Shown: piece by piece, positions 35,465-49,600 of the stretch | Position numbering within the stretch: position 1 is the first letter of the stretch | How the letters are laid out: the number at the start of each line of letters is the position of its first letter | Source: Rotaria sp. Silwood1 | Taxonomy: Eukaryota; Rotifera; Eurotatoria; Philodinida; Philodinidae | Length of the DNA stretch: 64,000 nt | NCBI GenBank assembly: GCA_905250075.1 | Contig: CAJNOP010000003.1 | Coordinates: 4,976,177-5,040,176 of the forward strand | Reading direction: 5' to 3' | Made by a program: the position numbers and the translations under genes | Notes under the pieces: model-generated | The model's database searches: none | Seen by the model: only the letters and a program-made list of their open reading frames with translations | What the model was told of the DNA's origin: nothing

Positions 35465-38400
35465 AGCCCTGAGGAAATATAGATCATGTACTGGATTTGA
35501 GGAGATGACACTCTTTCATTTAGTCAACTCTTTTAAGAAATACTAGGTGTGACATGACCTAAATGATTAAATAACAATAACTTCTTGTCTTTATTAAAAG
35601 TTTTAATAGAAAATAAGTGAATTATACAGATGTAACCAATATCAACTTTTTATATCATAATTAAATACTAAAAGTATAAAATAAAAAAAGAGTATTTCGA
35701 CATATATTAATTGAGCTTGTCAACAACTGAATCGCCATTTTCAAGGGTTTTATAAAAAATAAAACACGAAAAAAATATTTCAAATATTGATAAGAGAGAT
35801 CATGAAAGATATTAAGAAGAAACATAGAATTAGAAGATATACATAGACTAAGAGTGAAAAGTGGGCGACAGGAGACACACAGAGGAAACAAAAGAGAAGG
35901 AAAGACGAAGAATGGAAGAATATAAAAAAAGTAGTATAATATTAACAACTTTTCTTTATAGTGAAGTAATAAGTACTTGAGCAAACCATCGGGGACAAAG
36001 TGCAAGTCGCCTAAATGCATTGTCTGATTCAGTGTTGACTAATGAAATTTTATTATACTGAACATGATGTAAGCATCACTAATCACTCCATCGAAAGGAT
36101 AATGGAAGCACATTAATAATTAAAATGTCAGCCTATTGAATGATTAATTTTGTTCTATTTCTGTTCGGATTGATGCACTTTCTGTATTTATTAAGATTTT
36201 ACGTATAGCAGATAGCGTGATCTTCGTCATCTTTTCGTACATTCAACTTGAACAGCAAATAAGTTGTAACAAGAAGACGAAACGGATAGAAAGATCGGAT
36301 CAAAGAATATTTTTTTCCGAGACTAGCCAAACCAAGGTTAAGATAAATCCTCGAAACTTCTTGCTAAACTTTCATAAAGTAAATATGCAGATAAAGAAGA
36401 TATATACTGGATTATTTATGAGATTCTTACAACTGATATGTTTCCCTTATTAAGTTTTATGTAGAAAATTCAAAAATGTTTTTGCTGCTTGGAAATCTAT
36501 TGATGAAAAATGTATGCCGTTGATCGTCCAATCGCCAATATTCGAAGCAGTTGCCACAATATTCTCTAAAAAAAAAAGGTTTTAATGTTTTAATCAATTC
36601 CCAAGATATCTATTCATATCTAATACGAACTATGAAATAAATATTCTTGTTTATTAAATTGAGCAAATTGTTGTCTATGAATATATGTCTCGTCTATCTT
36701 GACTATGACTGAGTCAGCAAAAGTATGAAAGACCATCGCAAGGTGCATACGATAGTTGAACAACAAATTTAAACGTTTCCAACTTTCAGATAGTTATTAA
36801 CAATATCAATAGGATGATATTCAGATTATCACAATGGAAATCTATACGAATGGTTGACAAGAATACTTTTTTGATCGATAAATTTTTTCTTTATAATTGA
36901 AATAATTTAGTGCAAGTGTAGATTACAATCAGAAGATGTTGCAGAAAGCATTATATTGTAGATATTGATCTAGCTGTGGTACAAAATATAACAAGCAGGT
37001 TTGATTATTGTGTTAATATCAATGCAAAGTACTTGGAGACTCTTTTTCTTGTGCTGATAATGGTTTTGACTATGGTTCTAGTTTCATATACATGTCATAA
37101 ATGTACGCTTCATAGTCAATAATAATATCAAATTCAAGACACACACCATTGCTGAATTTCTACAAAGTTTTCAGGGCCTTATGAACGAGCCTAGTCATAG
37201 AAATGAACTAGAATGAGTGTTTCATACCTCTTGTTGGACATGAAAAGATATTCCAAAAGCTGATTGAAAAAAAATGAAACTTCATATTGAACAGTGTGAC
37301 AAGTACCTCAGATATTAGCTGTAGACAGATGACCGACAAAGTACCTTTTTCATAAATAGATTTTTTAGGTTACAAGATCTTTTTTGACTTTCTAAATTAT
37401 TTTCAAAACAACTGCAAGTGAATCATACTAGAATCTAGTAGGTAATAATGCTTGTTGCCATTAAAAATATAAAAGAAAAATTATAAATAAAAGTAGATAC
37501 TTTATTATTGAGTTTCTTCTTAATTAATATTTCCAGAAACACTTTAGATTTAGATTAAACGAGTATCCAATAAAGACGATATTTGACGTGGAAGAAAAAG
37601 AATAAAGGCCGAGACGAAGCAGAGTAGAACATGAGCAGAACATTTTTTTCTTTTTTGGCCAGTGGTTATAAAATAATGAAATATCTTTTGAAAAATGTGC
37701 ATTTTGTATCGATGACATCATGTTAATGGAAACTAGAATTTTATTAAAGTAATCCAAGTCATTCCGATCAACTTGAGCAATTTTTCATCACTGAACTTAA
37801 TCAAAACAAGTTCAATAAAGTATCTAATTACATTTGTCAGCTCTATGAAATTGTTATCACAATTGTAACTTCTCTCATTAAAAAAGTACGATAAAAAATT
37901 ATGTTATGTAACAATATACAGCAGAAAACGTTCGTCGTTTACGATAAAGGAAAACAAATGTCATTCATTACTATTGTATACGATCATATATAATCATCCC
38001 TTAGTTTCGAGTTCAGGTACTCATTCCGATTAGCACGCTTGTTTTTCAATTAAAGCATAAAACCCAACTGTAATATATATATTAATTAGAAAAATAAGCT
38101 CTAATTTCTTAACTGAGAGTAATCTCAATTAGAAGTGTTACTTTCTTATAACTGAATAACAAACATATATAAAATTTTTATGTTTATGAATAAATATAAA
38201 TTAATTCTTTATTTTTCAAAAATTGACATGCATTAAAGAATAAAAAAATATTCCTTTCTGTAACAATTAAATAGGCAAATACCTAGTATAACTATAGGAT
38301 ATGTTAATCAACATTCTTTCTTATCACCAATAACATTTTGGTATGTGATACTGTTAAAATAAGTGGATGACACATAAAAAAAAAATATGTGCAAAATATC

Positions 38401-40423
38401 TTGTTTGTATATTTCTTTTTTATATCTATGATGTTAAAAGTTTTTGTGAGACATCTGTAGAAAATGAAAGAGTGGGTTTTCACGGAAAAAAATCTTTTCT
38501 TATGATTTAATTTATTCTAATTTTATAAATATCAATATTTTATTGTAATTTAGTCTTTATTATGAAGAACAAAACAGATAAATTAAGACATTTAATCTAA
38601 ATAACAGATCCAAGAGTAATTATTGGTTTACAGTATTAAATTAAATTCTTTTACTTGATTTAGTAAAAGAGCAGATCCAACGGTAGGTATTAATTTATAA
38701 CAATCAACTGCGTTGTTATTATGTAAATTTATTCCAATAGTAGGTTTAATAGTAACTATTGTTTTATAAAATTGAATTATGTCTTAATCTATGAAATAAA
38801 TTATTTTGTGCTGTCTCCACTAATATTGAGGGATGCTATTAGTATAGATAATATTACACTTTCCTCACTGACTAGAAGCTTCTCTAAATATGATGGCAAA
38901 CAAAGTTACATGCGATTGTGTACGACTGTTCACGATATCACATAAAACCATTGAGAACAATCGTAATCAGCTTCTCAGGTAGAATAGAACGGATCGTAAA
39001 AAGTCCGTAGATGCCGTAAAAAAGGTAAAAAATGGCTTTCGGTCCGATGATCGTTTTAATATGCAGCCTCGAACGAAGAAGTGCGGCTATAAACAATATC
39101 TGTAAAGATCATCATTTATGACTCAGTGGAAATGCCCTTTGTTCGAACTGCCGGTTTTACTCCGTTAGCGAGTTCTTTTCAAACGCAATTAAAAAGTATC
39201 TTATAGATATCATTAGATGTTTTCTAACGATGTTTGACAGATAAACGTTACTGGTCTTATCTACTATAACTATTTGGGCTAACTTCTAATGTGTCGTAGA
39301 AGTGTTTTGCTGAAGTTATAATGCACTTTATTCTTTTTTTTCCGAATATATATGTGTGTGTATGTAAATGCTCAAAAAGTTAGTCTTATGAATGTATTCA
39401 TCTTCATTCTATTTCAAACACAAAAGTCTAAATTAGACGCGTTTTTTGGCAATACGTTTGCTGTCATGATTGGTGTAATGATTAATAATAGTGTTATTGC
39501 TTGAAAATCAAATGTTTTGATGTTTTTTCTACATAAATTTTTTTCTCATTACTTATATGCTAAATTTGAGGCTCACAACGATCTAAAACAAATAATTATG
39601 AGCGCATTTAGAAAAATAATTTTTAACTCTCAGCCCTTCATACTTTTATATAGTTTTCAATTGATTTAAGTCTCTAGGCAAATATTTGCACGTACAAAAT
39701 GATATTTTTACGGCGTTCTATTGTGAATAGCCAGAGTTTTGTAAACATTGAAAAATTCAAAACTCAAGCATGGTAATGCATACATTTACGTGTCATTTAG
39801 CTGCTTGTCATTGTATTATAACATGAATTCGTATGGATCATTCAATTCAATAGATCAAACTCGACAACTGGCGATATCGAAAGGGCAATCAAGTATTTGA
39901 AATAATTGGAATTTTTGTGTTGATTTTGTCTAACATTTATACACAGCTAAGCTTGAAATAAGAAAACTGAAGTACATAGTAGAAAATCAATCGATTCTAT
40001 ATTTAAAAGTATGTTGTCTTCAAAACATTATCTTTTTAATTTCAAACGTGAATCGAGAATTAAATTAGTACATATGTTGAAGAGACTCGACTGTGACGAT
40101 AAAAGAGAAATGAGATCTTGCTTCATATTGCATATTTAACTTGATTTTGTGGAATATATGAGATAGTTATTCATTTAAATTGAATATCTCAGTTTGTAAC
40201 TATAGTTTTCTATTAAAAAGTAATAACAAAATCATTTGCCCTCATATTGACACAGTAAGATAGTTTTAGTTCAGTAGAACTACATAAATCAATTACATGG
40301 TCTTGACGAGTTTGGTGACTTTTGAAAAAAATTTGGGAGAAAATAAAAAGCAAAGTGAGCGATTCCTTGTTTTCGATATACAAATTAATTGCGATATCAG
40401 TTATGGCACTAGTACAATTCCTC
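35465..40423. other. Gene-free AT-rich region
   Basis: About 5 kb without a supportable exon. A somewhat GC-richer patch at about 38940-39190 stands out, but its frames are interrupted and I could not assign it. Weak inverted similarity within about 38580-38800 may be a further decayed foldback element. Confidence 0.45.
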
Positions 40424-41093
40424 GCGATCAATTCGTCACACGACAATTCGTTGCGATCAATTCGTGGCACATGTATTGTAAAGAATACATTGATTGAATT
40501 AAGTAATTTACTTTAAAATTTTCTTTCGACTCATAAGAATCTTTTTTCAGAATACAATGGTTTTTTCAAAAATAAAATAGAGATATCAATTTAAAGCCTA
40601 TTTTAAAATTTAATTAAAAAAAATTGAAGTTTGATTTTAGATAAAATTCTATATAAACAAATTAAAAATAAAGTTCATTTTTTTCAATTGAAATTTAACA
40701 TTTTATTTAAAAAGAAGCTGAAAATTAAAACAAAAATATAAAATTGAAAAAAAATTTTACAAATCTAAATTAAAAAAATTAAAGCTTTTTATTTATTGAA
40801 AACATAAATTTTAATGACAAAAAAAGAAACTTTATTTTTAACTTGTCAACATAGAATTTTATTTAAAATCAAACTTCAATTTTTTTAATTAAATTTTAAA
40901 ATAGGGTTTTAAATTGACATCTCTAGTGTATTTTTGAAAAATTATTGTATTCTGAAAAAAGATTCTTATGAGTCGAAAGAAAAATTTTTGTTAAGGCGAT
41001 TAATTGTATAACATTTTAAACTAAATTACCTAATTCAATCAATGTATTCTTTACAATACATGTGCGACGAATTGTTTTGCGACGAATTGATCG
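40424..41093. mobile_element. Foldback/MITE-like element, about 670 bp
   Basis: Arms of about 270 bases are reverse complements. CACATGTATTGTAAAGAATA on the left faces TATTCTTTACAATACATGTG on the right, continuing through GACTCATAAGAATC and into an A/T-rich centre. Both ends carry copies of a subterminal motif CGATCAATTCGT/ACAATTCGT. The left end has one extra 14-base copy compared with the right. There is no coding capacity, and no target duplication was clear. Confidence 0.75.
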
Positions 41094-42113
41094 ATCACCT
41101 TCGGAACATTTTTCCAATAGCTCCTTGAAGAGTTTTTCAAGGGACTCCCGAGAGATTCCTCTATTGAGAATTGATGAGAAGGGTCATTTATCATGGGGCA
41201 CTGGTTATATATTTTTATTATTAGTCTGAAGCTTCTTTTTCTCTTATGAATGAGTCTATTCAATTCACCTGCAAGCAACCAGCAATTAAATGAGGCTGTG
41301 CTTTCAAAAATGACTACGCTGAAACTAACTATTTAATTTAACAAAAATGAATTAGTCTATATAACAAAAGTTTCGCAGACCATCAACAAAGATATGAGAT
41401 TGTAATCATACAAATACTACGTCCAAATTAATAAGCCAATATTTTAAAAATATTTAGAATAAACTCATTTTTTTCGTAGAAGTTAGATCTACAATAAAAG
41501 TAATGCTTAATATTTATAAACCAAAAACAAGCTGTGCTCCTGTCGATCGTTTGCGAAGTGGTTACAGTTAAATAATACTTAATCATATCAATAAATATCC
41601 TTTTTTCGGAACATTATTTACCTCGTCATGCAAATTTTAGATTTGATTAATATCTTATAAATATTATACCTTTTTACAGTGCAACAAATAAACATTACCA
41701 AAATAAGTTTTCAGAAACTGAACATACAGCTCGATATAGAATTGTTTGTTTTGTGTATTTTGCATGAAAATATTTCTTGCCACTTTAAATAAAATAAAAA
41801 AAACCTATGAGCATTAAAAAATAAAAGTTGATCTTTTTGTGTGAAATCATCTTTTCCAATATCTAGAAATTCTTTCTTTTGTGGTAAGGGTAAGAGTGTC
41901 AGTATGAGAAGCTAGTCGTTAGGTTGAGTTGACAATAGTGTATATTCAACCTCACGATCCTCAAGTAGTCTCACTCTTATTGCAAAGTTTTAATAATATT
42001 AATATTTTTAATAATAAGTAAAAGCTGCTTTAGTGTGATGTCTGATTATATATTTTATTCTTCAATGTAGAAAATGTGTATTTCATTCACTTAACTTAAG
42101 AAAATCATAAATA
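41094..42113. other. Gene-free spacer between two mobile elements
   Basis: About 1 kb of AT-rich sequence. No exon or repeat was recognised. Confidence 0.5.
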
Positions 42114-43081
42114 CAGGGTGTCCCATAAGTTGTGGCAGATTTTTTTAAATCTAATTTTTGATGATAATGAATACAAATTAAACTCAAACTTACACATAGG
42201 ATACGGCTTAACATGTACTTTTATTTCATATATTTTATTTGGATTAGATCATTGAATATACAAGAAAATAAATAAATTCAATGAACATACCCTCAATTGA
42301 CAAATATCAAAAGTCTGCATTTTTTCGCTACTTTGTTAGTTTTTTCTCCAATTACTATTCCTATGGGAGTAAGTTTTTACAAAAGAAATCACATATTCTG
42401 ATAGCACTTGAAATTCTCTATGATATTATGTATTAATACAGTGTCTTAAATTTAAGTAGCGAAAAAAATGCAAATTTGTTGGGCTAGTCGATTCGGAGTA
42501 TATTCATTGTATTCAATTTTATTTCAATCTATGAATGCAAGAAAATAAGTAAATAGACAGGGTGATAGAGAATTTTAAGCTCTATCAGAATCTATAGTTA
42601 CTTTCTCAAAAAGATCATTCTATACGGATGAAAAATTTTTAAAACTAGTTTTGATGACGAAGAAAAGATCAAGTCTGGGAATCTGTACATGAGGGTGCCT
42701 TCGTTGTCTTCAATTTATTTTGGTAATGAAAAGGTCAAAACTAAAACCTAATTCTACAGAGTGATAGAAAACTCCGCGGGCTTTCAGAATATGTAATTAG
42801 TTTCAAAATAACTTATTTTTATAGTGACAATATATGAGAAATACAGAGTGAAGCTTTTTTGTCGGGGTATATATATTGTAACACATTGATGGTGTGCTTA
42901 TTCTGCACATGTACCAATTTCTTTATTTTTTTTGTATATCCAATGATTTAATCCAAATAAAATATATGAAATAAAAGTACATGTTAAGTTGTATGATACG
43001 TGTAAGTTTGAGTTTGATTTGTATTCATTATCATCAAAAATTAGATTTAAAAAAATCTGCCACAACTTATGGGACACCCTG
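42114..43081. mobile_element. Non-autonomous mariner-like element, 968 bp, long terminal inverted repeats
   Basis: It starts CAGGGTGTCCCATAAGTTGT and ends with the exact reverse complement, ACAACTTATGGGACACCCTG. It is flanked by TA at 42112-42113 and 43082-43083, the target duplication of Tc1/mariner transposons, and GGGTGTCCCATAA is a familiar mariner-type terminus. The inverted repeats run for about 170 bases with few mismatches, suggesting recent activity. There is no transposase frame inside, so it would need a transposase supplied elsewhere. A smaller inverted repeat (TGCATTTTTTCGCTAC at 42316 facing GTAGCGAAAAAAATGCA at 42456) lies in the interior. Confidence 0.85.
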
Positions 43082-43106
43082 TATGTTTAACTTAATCCAA
43101 GAACTA

Positions 43107-43691
43107 ATGCCCATTCAGAAAAAAGAAAGGCGGCTGGGTATTTTTCGAATAACTTTTGATAAGAGCAAGATAGAGAGCTGTGGCTTTCACCGTTGGAAAG
43201 AGGAGATGAAGACGCATCGAATCGTATAATACAGGCTTTTTTCAGAAGGTTGTTTTAAAGTTTTCTTAATCAATTTTTTAAAAAATGTCGAAAAATTGAG
43301 TACCCATTTTATGGAAAAAACGCAAAAAAAGTGATTTTTTTCAGAGAAATAAATAGAAAAATCGGCTAAGAATTTCCACTAGGGTACTTATAACGTCTGA
43401 GCAGATAGATGTAAACGTCTAGGCCTTGCGTATAATTTGTAGATCTTCTGTTAGCAATTCAAATGCACATGAACTTATTCAAAAAATCATTTTAGTCACC
43501 TTACGAAATATGTTGGTTTCCAAAAACGTCACTTTAAGTCTTTGAAAAAAACTATGTTAAATTATTTTATAGTATATAGTTCGATACGTTTCCATCTCCT
43601 CTTTCCAACGGCGAAAATTGCAGCTCTCTATCTTGCTCCTATCAAAAGCTATTCGAAAAACACACACCCGTCTTTTTTTCTGAATGGGCAT
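43107..43691. mobile_element. Second TA-flanked foldback element, 585 bp
   Basis: It starts ATGCCCATTCAGAAAAAAG and ends with the reverse complement CTGAATGGGCAT, with TA on both sides (43105-43106 and 43692-43693). The arms pair over about 130 bases, including GAGCAAGATAGAGAGCTG and CCGTTGGAAAGAGGAGATG, with scattered mismatches. It lies only 25 bases from the mariner-like element and is non-coding. Confidence 0.8.
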
Positions 43692-43693
43692 TA

Positions 43694-46600
43694 GTAGTAT
43701 GCCGTCTATAGATATGCAATGCAAAACACTACTAACAAAACTATAATAAAAAATCATGGCTGAACTAGTGATGGCCTATCTATTTCATGTGAGAATAGTT
43801 GTTTTATTTCGAATAGTAAACACATACGTATGTTAGCATGTATTACTTCGTTACAATAATATTCTTGAGATTTTTTTATGATAATTTTTATCATTTCTGA
43901 AGTTGTTGTCAGAGTACTGTTGCTATTCAGTCAGATGTGCTGTATTATTTTCATAAGAATAGAGATACTCTATTACATAGCGCCCAGTTTTTGTTTCAAC
44001 AGTAATCAGTTGTTGTTAACATATGCATCTATTCGAGAACTATTATTTGGTTTTTGATAAATTAATTATTTATTTAATTCAACAGAGAAACAGTTAGGCT
44101 AGTATTCTGTAGATATCTTCGCCACTTTTCATACATAACCTTGTTAGATGTATCTTAGAGTTCTCAAAAAAAATGATGAGTTCTATATTCAGCATAACAA
44201 AATATTCATGCCAAGTTGGAGCATTACTTTTTCTCTAAAAGTAAGATGAGTAATAATAGACCGAGCATCTCATAAACTCTATTAATGAGTGTCGATGATC
44301 ATATGAATTCAAGTTTCGACGGAGATTCTTGGAAACTGTTCATAAATAATAATCACTGGAAAATTAGACTCTGAAATAAATATGTCAAAAAAAACCTGAA
44401 ATTATTCTTTCAATCCACAGTGGATGAACGTATAACTCCAAAGTAGCTCTCAATGAACACTTGATAAATAGGTGTGATAATAACAGTTATGAATCGAGGA
44501 TTTTAGTGAGAAAGTGGTATTTTTCAAACTATAGCTTCTGAGGTGATGTAAATTTTTCTTTCAAAGTCATTCATGCTGCATGCTCGCGTATTCAGGATTC
44601 TTCTTACTATTTCTTATTCAAAGAAAAACAAATTCATTAATAAACAACTTAAATTGAAAGAAAAAAATGACCAATAAAATTCAAAGATTTCAATTATTAT
44701 TACGTTTTAAGAATTTAGCAATAACAAAATCAACTTTATATCTAACTCTAGATAAATATACGTCAGAGTTCATTCATTCACACCGTTTTCTATTATTTTC
44801 GTCCTCTGATGTCGCTTGTTTTTTATTTGAAAAATTTCGTCATCTAACGATAACATATTAATCTAAAACATTCATATTCCATCAATGTATCTTGAGAATT
44901 TTTTTCGTACAATATTTATTAGAAAGAACAGATTATTTTCAAAAAAAATTCAAACTCTTATTTTTGAAATAATCGTGATTTAATGGGACTAATGATTAAT
45001 ACTTTTTTTGAATGAATAGTTGTTGTTTATTAAGCGTTGAAAATGCACTTTAACCAAACGCGGCTGAATTCTTCGGGAAACTTTCTCGATTTGGAAATTT
45101 CAACACTTTTGCGCAAACATTTATTAAAAAGACAAGATAAAAGATTTGTTTATTTACTTTTATTCATGAAGAAGTGTCCATCATCGGTTTTAAGCGAATT
45201 TGAAAAAAATTCAGAATAAAACAATGTTATAGCTACTCTATAAGAGAAAGCTGAATGTTGGTTTACGTTTACGCTGCCTGACTCTATGCAAAAAAACGTC
45301 AAGGAACGTGAAAAAAAGAAAAGAAAAGAAAAAGAATGACGATAAATTTCTTTTCTGTGTTGTATTTTTTCATTCTCACTCAACGTGTGTAATACATATA
45401 TGACAACGAAAATCAAATGCGGTATCGACATGTGCGCAATGGACCATTTATTAAATAAGTTTATGTCAGCAACTGAAACGAAATTTCCATCCATAAATTA
45501 CGATTTTTTTCTGGTATGTCATTGAACTTTTTAAATGTCAATAGATGTTCTATATCAGCAATAGTTATTAGAATGACTGACAGACTTATGTAATAACAGT
45601 CTACTTGATCGATACAAAGTTTTGTAATTATAAAAATATAGCTTTATGAAAGTGAAGCTAACCATGAAAAACGTGTGTATCAAACAGTATTTCAACGCCA
45701 ATTTGAAACAAAAATCGCTAGTTTTTTTATTTAAATGTATTCGTTTTTATTGGCAATACAGTTTTTCAATGTAAGACGTAACTTAACAACACTTTGATGT
45801 GTTCGGATACTTTTCTTTTAAATGCATGTCAAGGCCTTTTGCTACATTATTTTACTAAACATGAGAATTTTTGACAAACACGAGGGAACACTACCTTTTG
45901 AATATGTTTTACTGAAGAAAATACATTGTTACAAACACTAGCTCAATAAATATTCAGACTCGTATTATGAGTAAAAACGCCGTTTTTAGAAAATAAAAGT
46001 CTTCTACTATTTAGAAACACATTTCAAAGTATCAAATATATCACTTAAATAGGCTCGTTCTAGAAATAAATTTTATCCTTAAAGTTATGACTTAGCCAAG
46101 AGTGGACTACGCCCAACGCCATTCTATCATCAGTAGAAAGAAAAACGTAATAATTATTATCCGTGACACTATTTTGCATGGATTTCCTCCAAGATTGGAG
46201 GGCACTACCATATCATTCGCGATCTTCTAGTTATACCACTACGATAAAGTACAGTAGAATGTATCGACATATTATGAAAGAAAGACATAGTTGTGTAGCA
46301 AAAAGAACCAAATACAGTTGACCAAAACAAGTTTATATTGGTTCAAAATGTATCTTGAGCAAGTTGGAAAGACTATAGATGAGCTGATATCGAAGCAATC
46401 AATGTGTGAAATCATTTCCTATATCATTTAGTTATACAACATATTTTTTTATTTTTCAGAAGATTTCTGGTAAACCATAGTTTGAGTTTTACTTTTTTCG
46501 AACAAAACTATTTTTTCTATTCATCTATTCATATTACTTATTTTCATCACATTTTCATCATCCTATTGCACATTTTTCAGTAATTTCGTTGGCAAAAAGT

Positions 46601-49600
46601 TTTACGATTGTAGGACAGATATATCGTAGTGAGTACAGCAAAAATCACAGTATAATTCACATACAAATGTCCCATTCTCTTCGATTTACACTGAAACAGT
46701 TGATCAGACTGCAATGGAGCACTTAGATATGCCAATTATACGTTAAATTTTTTGCTATACTGATTACAATATAAGTTCTTTTAAGTCTTAAAAATTATTT
46801 CCTAAGAATGTACTCAGAAATTTGCATTAGAATGATGGAAATGCAATGAAAGAATTAAATAGATTAGAAAAAACTTTTGCAGAAAAAAAATGCAATTTAC
46901 GCAAATAAAACGTATCCTAAAGTTATGCTTATATGAACACATCTAATGTGAAAATTTGTATTTATATTTTTTTCAGAATGAAAAATAATTTTTTAACAAT
47001 CATAAAGAAATAGAATGTCCTGAAAGACGTACGAATACTTTTTTTCCTGTATATGTGTAAGATTTGATCAGTTTCTATTGTCTATTTGTTTCACTCGCTT
47101 ATTTATTACTATTTTCGATATGAATTAACGTTGAAAATTGTGAATATTAAATTATCAAAAAAAAAACAATGTAGGATTGAATATATTAGAGTTCAACATT
47201 GTGAGCAGTAAAAACACGTCTAGCAATAGTACAACGGGAAAGTAACTCCGTTTTTCTTAATCAGTTCGCAAGCGAATAAACAATGTTGATTGAATAGATT
47301 TGATTGAAATATGATTGTCTGCTTGCCTATTCATTTAAGGTTAATACACCTTTATAATTATCGCGGCGATCGAAAAATCTTTGTGTTTCTTTCTGCATCC
47401 GCTGATTTTGCTCCGAATACATAAAGAAATAGGTTATACATTAAAACTGAGAATATTTTATTTTATTCTTTCCTCTCTTGTATTGCTTCGGTTGTTTCGT
47501 ATATTTTGTAATTATAGATATTTCCAACCAACCATACGATATGTTGACAATTCTTCTATTGAGTTAGGAGACAGTTTTAAAACACACTCGAGATCAAATT
47601 CTCTATCAGAGAAGCAAATAATAATATAAATTTTATGACGGATAAATAGGGAAGATAACGGGTTTTTAAGAGTTTTATTTATCCAATATCTTTTGACAGT
47701 GTACTTCAGAATATCTTGAGTCATTATTTCTATAAAATAATTCAGCTTAGCGAGTACTACAGTGCTGAATAGTTTTGATATTATCACGTGGTCATCCTCG
47801 GAATATATTTCATGTTCGTGAAAAGTTATTTTAATGATTCAACTATTTATATATCTATTGAAATGTATGTGTATTTATTTTTCTGTTTAGTTCTATTTTG
47901 TTCATCTCTGTAATATATCTGTTGACTTTTTCATTCGTTTGTTTGGGTGGACCATCGATCTAATCATTTATTCTTTATATGGTAGTGTAATTTTTCTTTT
48001 TTTACTTGTAGTAATAATCCAATTTGTATTTGTAACCTTTTTATTTCTATTCATACATTGCTTAAAATATTTTTTGACAATTTTATTGCATTTGATTTTC
48101 GTATAGTTATTGAAGAATTATATAGTTAGTAGATCGGCAACTTAAACGAATGGCTGAGTACGTGTTAGTTTTTAATTTTTTATTGCTTTCATCAAAATCT
48201 TTCACTCCGATATAGGCAATGAGCATACACGTGCAGTCATCAAACGTTCCCAATACTGTTGTTCTGTCATCTTTGTATTTATTGTTGAGAGCAAAATAGA
48301 ATTGTCATCATTTTAGTTTTCCTGATTATATCAACACAGATGAGGAAGAAGTGAATATCTATAGTTGAATACCATTAATAAATTTCGATTATATATATAG
48401 ACGTTAAGATCCAATGTCAAATTGACCTAGACCACTCTTGACTCGACTAACATATGACATCAAAGTAAAAGCTCGCCATGGCGGCATATGAAATTTTATG
48501 TTCAACAAAATACAATACTTAATCATAAGCCACTGATACCAAAAAGGATCAACGAAAAATGTGTCTCTTGATATACTTCTTTTCTTTATTTCACACCCAT
48601 ATCCATTATCGAGATGTAAACTAGTACCCTACACACGGGTACGACTTTTTGTACTCCAAGGCGACCTACTCCCTTTTTTTACCTAAGCCCAATCCCGATG
48701 CGTCTGTCTTATACTTGGAATCGAATTGCACTCGGATGCTGTACCCAAAATCCAATCGGACTCGGTCCAGAACTAATCGATATCCAGAAGACATTTCAAT
48801 CATAGTACAGCTTTCAAACTTTTACTTTATACCAATAAGTGTGCTGTTTAGTTTCTTCTATAAGTAGCAAGAAAAAAAAGTTTGATCTCAAATTCGATAA
48901 AAAGACGAGTGAACAACGATATATTTAATAGTTTTCTACTTCTGAAATCTGCTCAATTTCGTCAATTAACTGTTTGCTTATCGCTCGTGAAATCACAATG
49001 GAACGTAGTATTGACGTTCCATAGCCATACTTATTAATACATATGTGAATGCGTTTTCCAACATGAAAATACATGTTCATCTTTTTGAAAGCTAAATCTC
49101 CTCTAATTATTTTCAATTATTAGATCATATGTTGTCTCAGCATTTGTAGATAAGTTTTCAATAAAAACGAATTCTCCTAGTAAAATTAATATAGCTTCTC
49201 ATTCCGTTGATATATTTTCAAGTTCAGTCTATTGTTCGGTCATAATCGGACCGGCTTTCGATACTATAGTTTTATTTTAAGAGTAGTTCGAAAAAGTCAA
49301 AATTCTTTAAAACATTAAGATTTGATTAGCTGCAGGTTTGGGTCCGATTATAATCTCAAATCAGAACCCAACCGGACAATATTTTTCATATCTGGTAATC
49401 GATACGATCCGGTTGTAGGACACTAATTTAAATTAACTTGTTTACTTTTTTGCAGCTTGCTTTAGGTTGAACGGCAATTCGATTTTATTCACATTTTTCT
49501 ATTTTCAGCTTTTATTGAATACATTCTTTGGATTAAACCAACATCTTCGGATGCAAAATAATATATTTAGTCTTGAATTCAAAATTGGCCTAGCCAAAAT

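Noticed and set aside
38940-39190. GC-richer patch with a protein-like minus-strand translation (FYLFYGIYGLFTIRS)
   Set aside because: The frame is short and interrupted, with no recognisable family. Not enough to call a gene or a relic.
48610-49420. Two patches sharing TCGGAC-type fragments
   Set aside because: The similarity is too short and scattered to define a repeat unit or its ends by eye.
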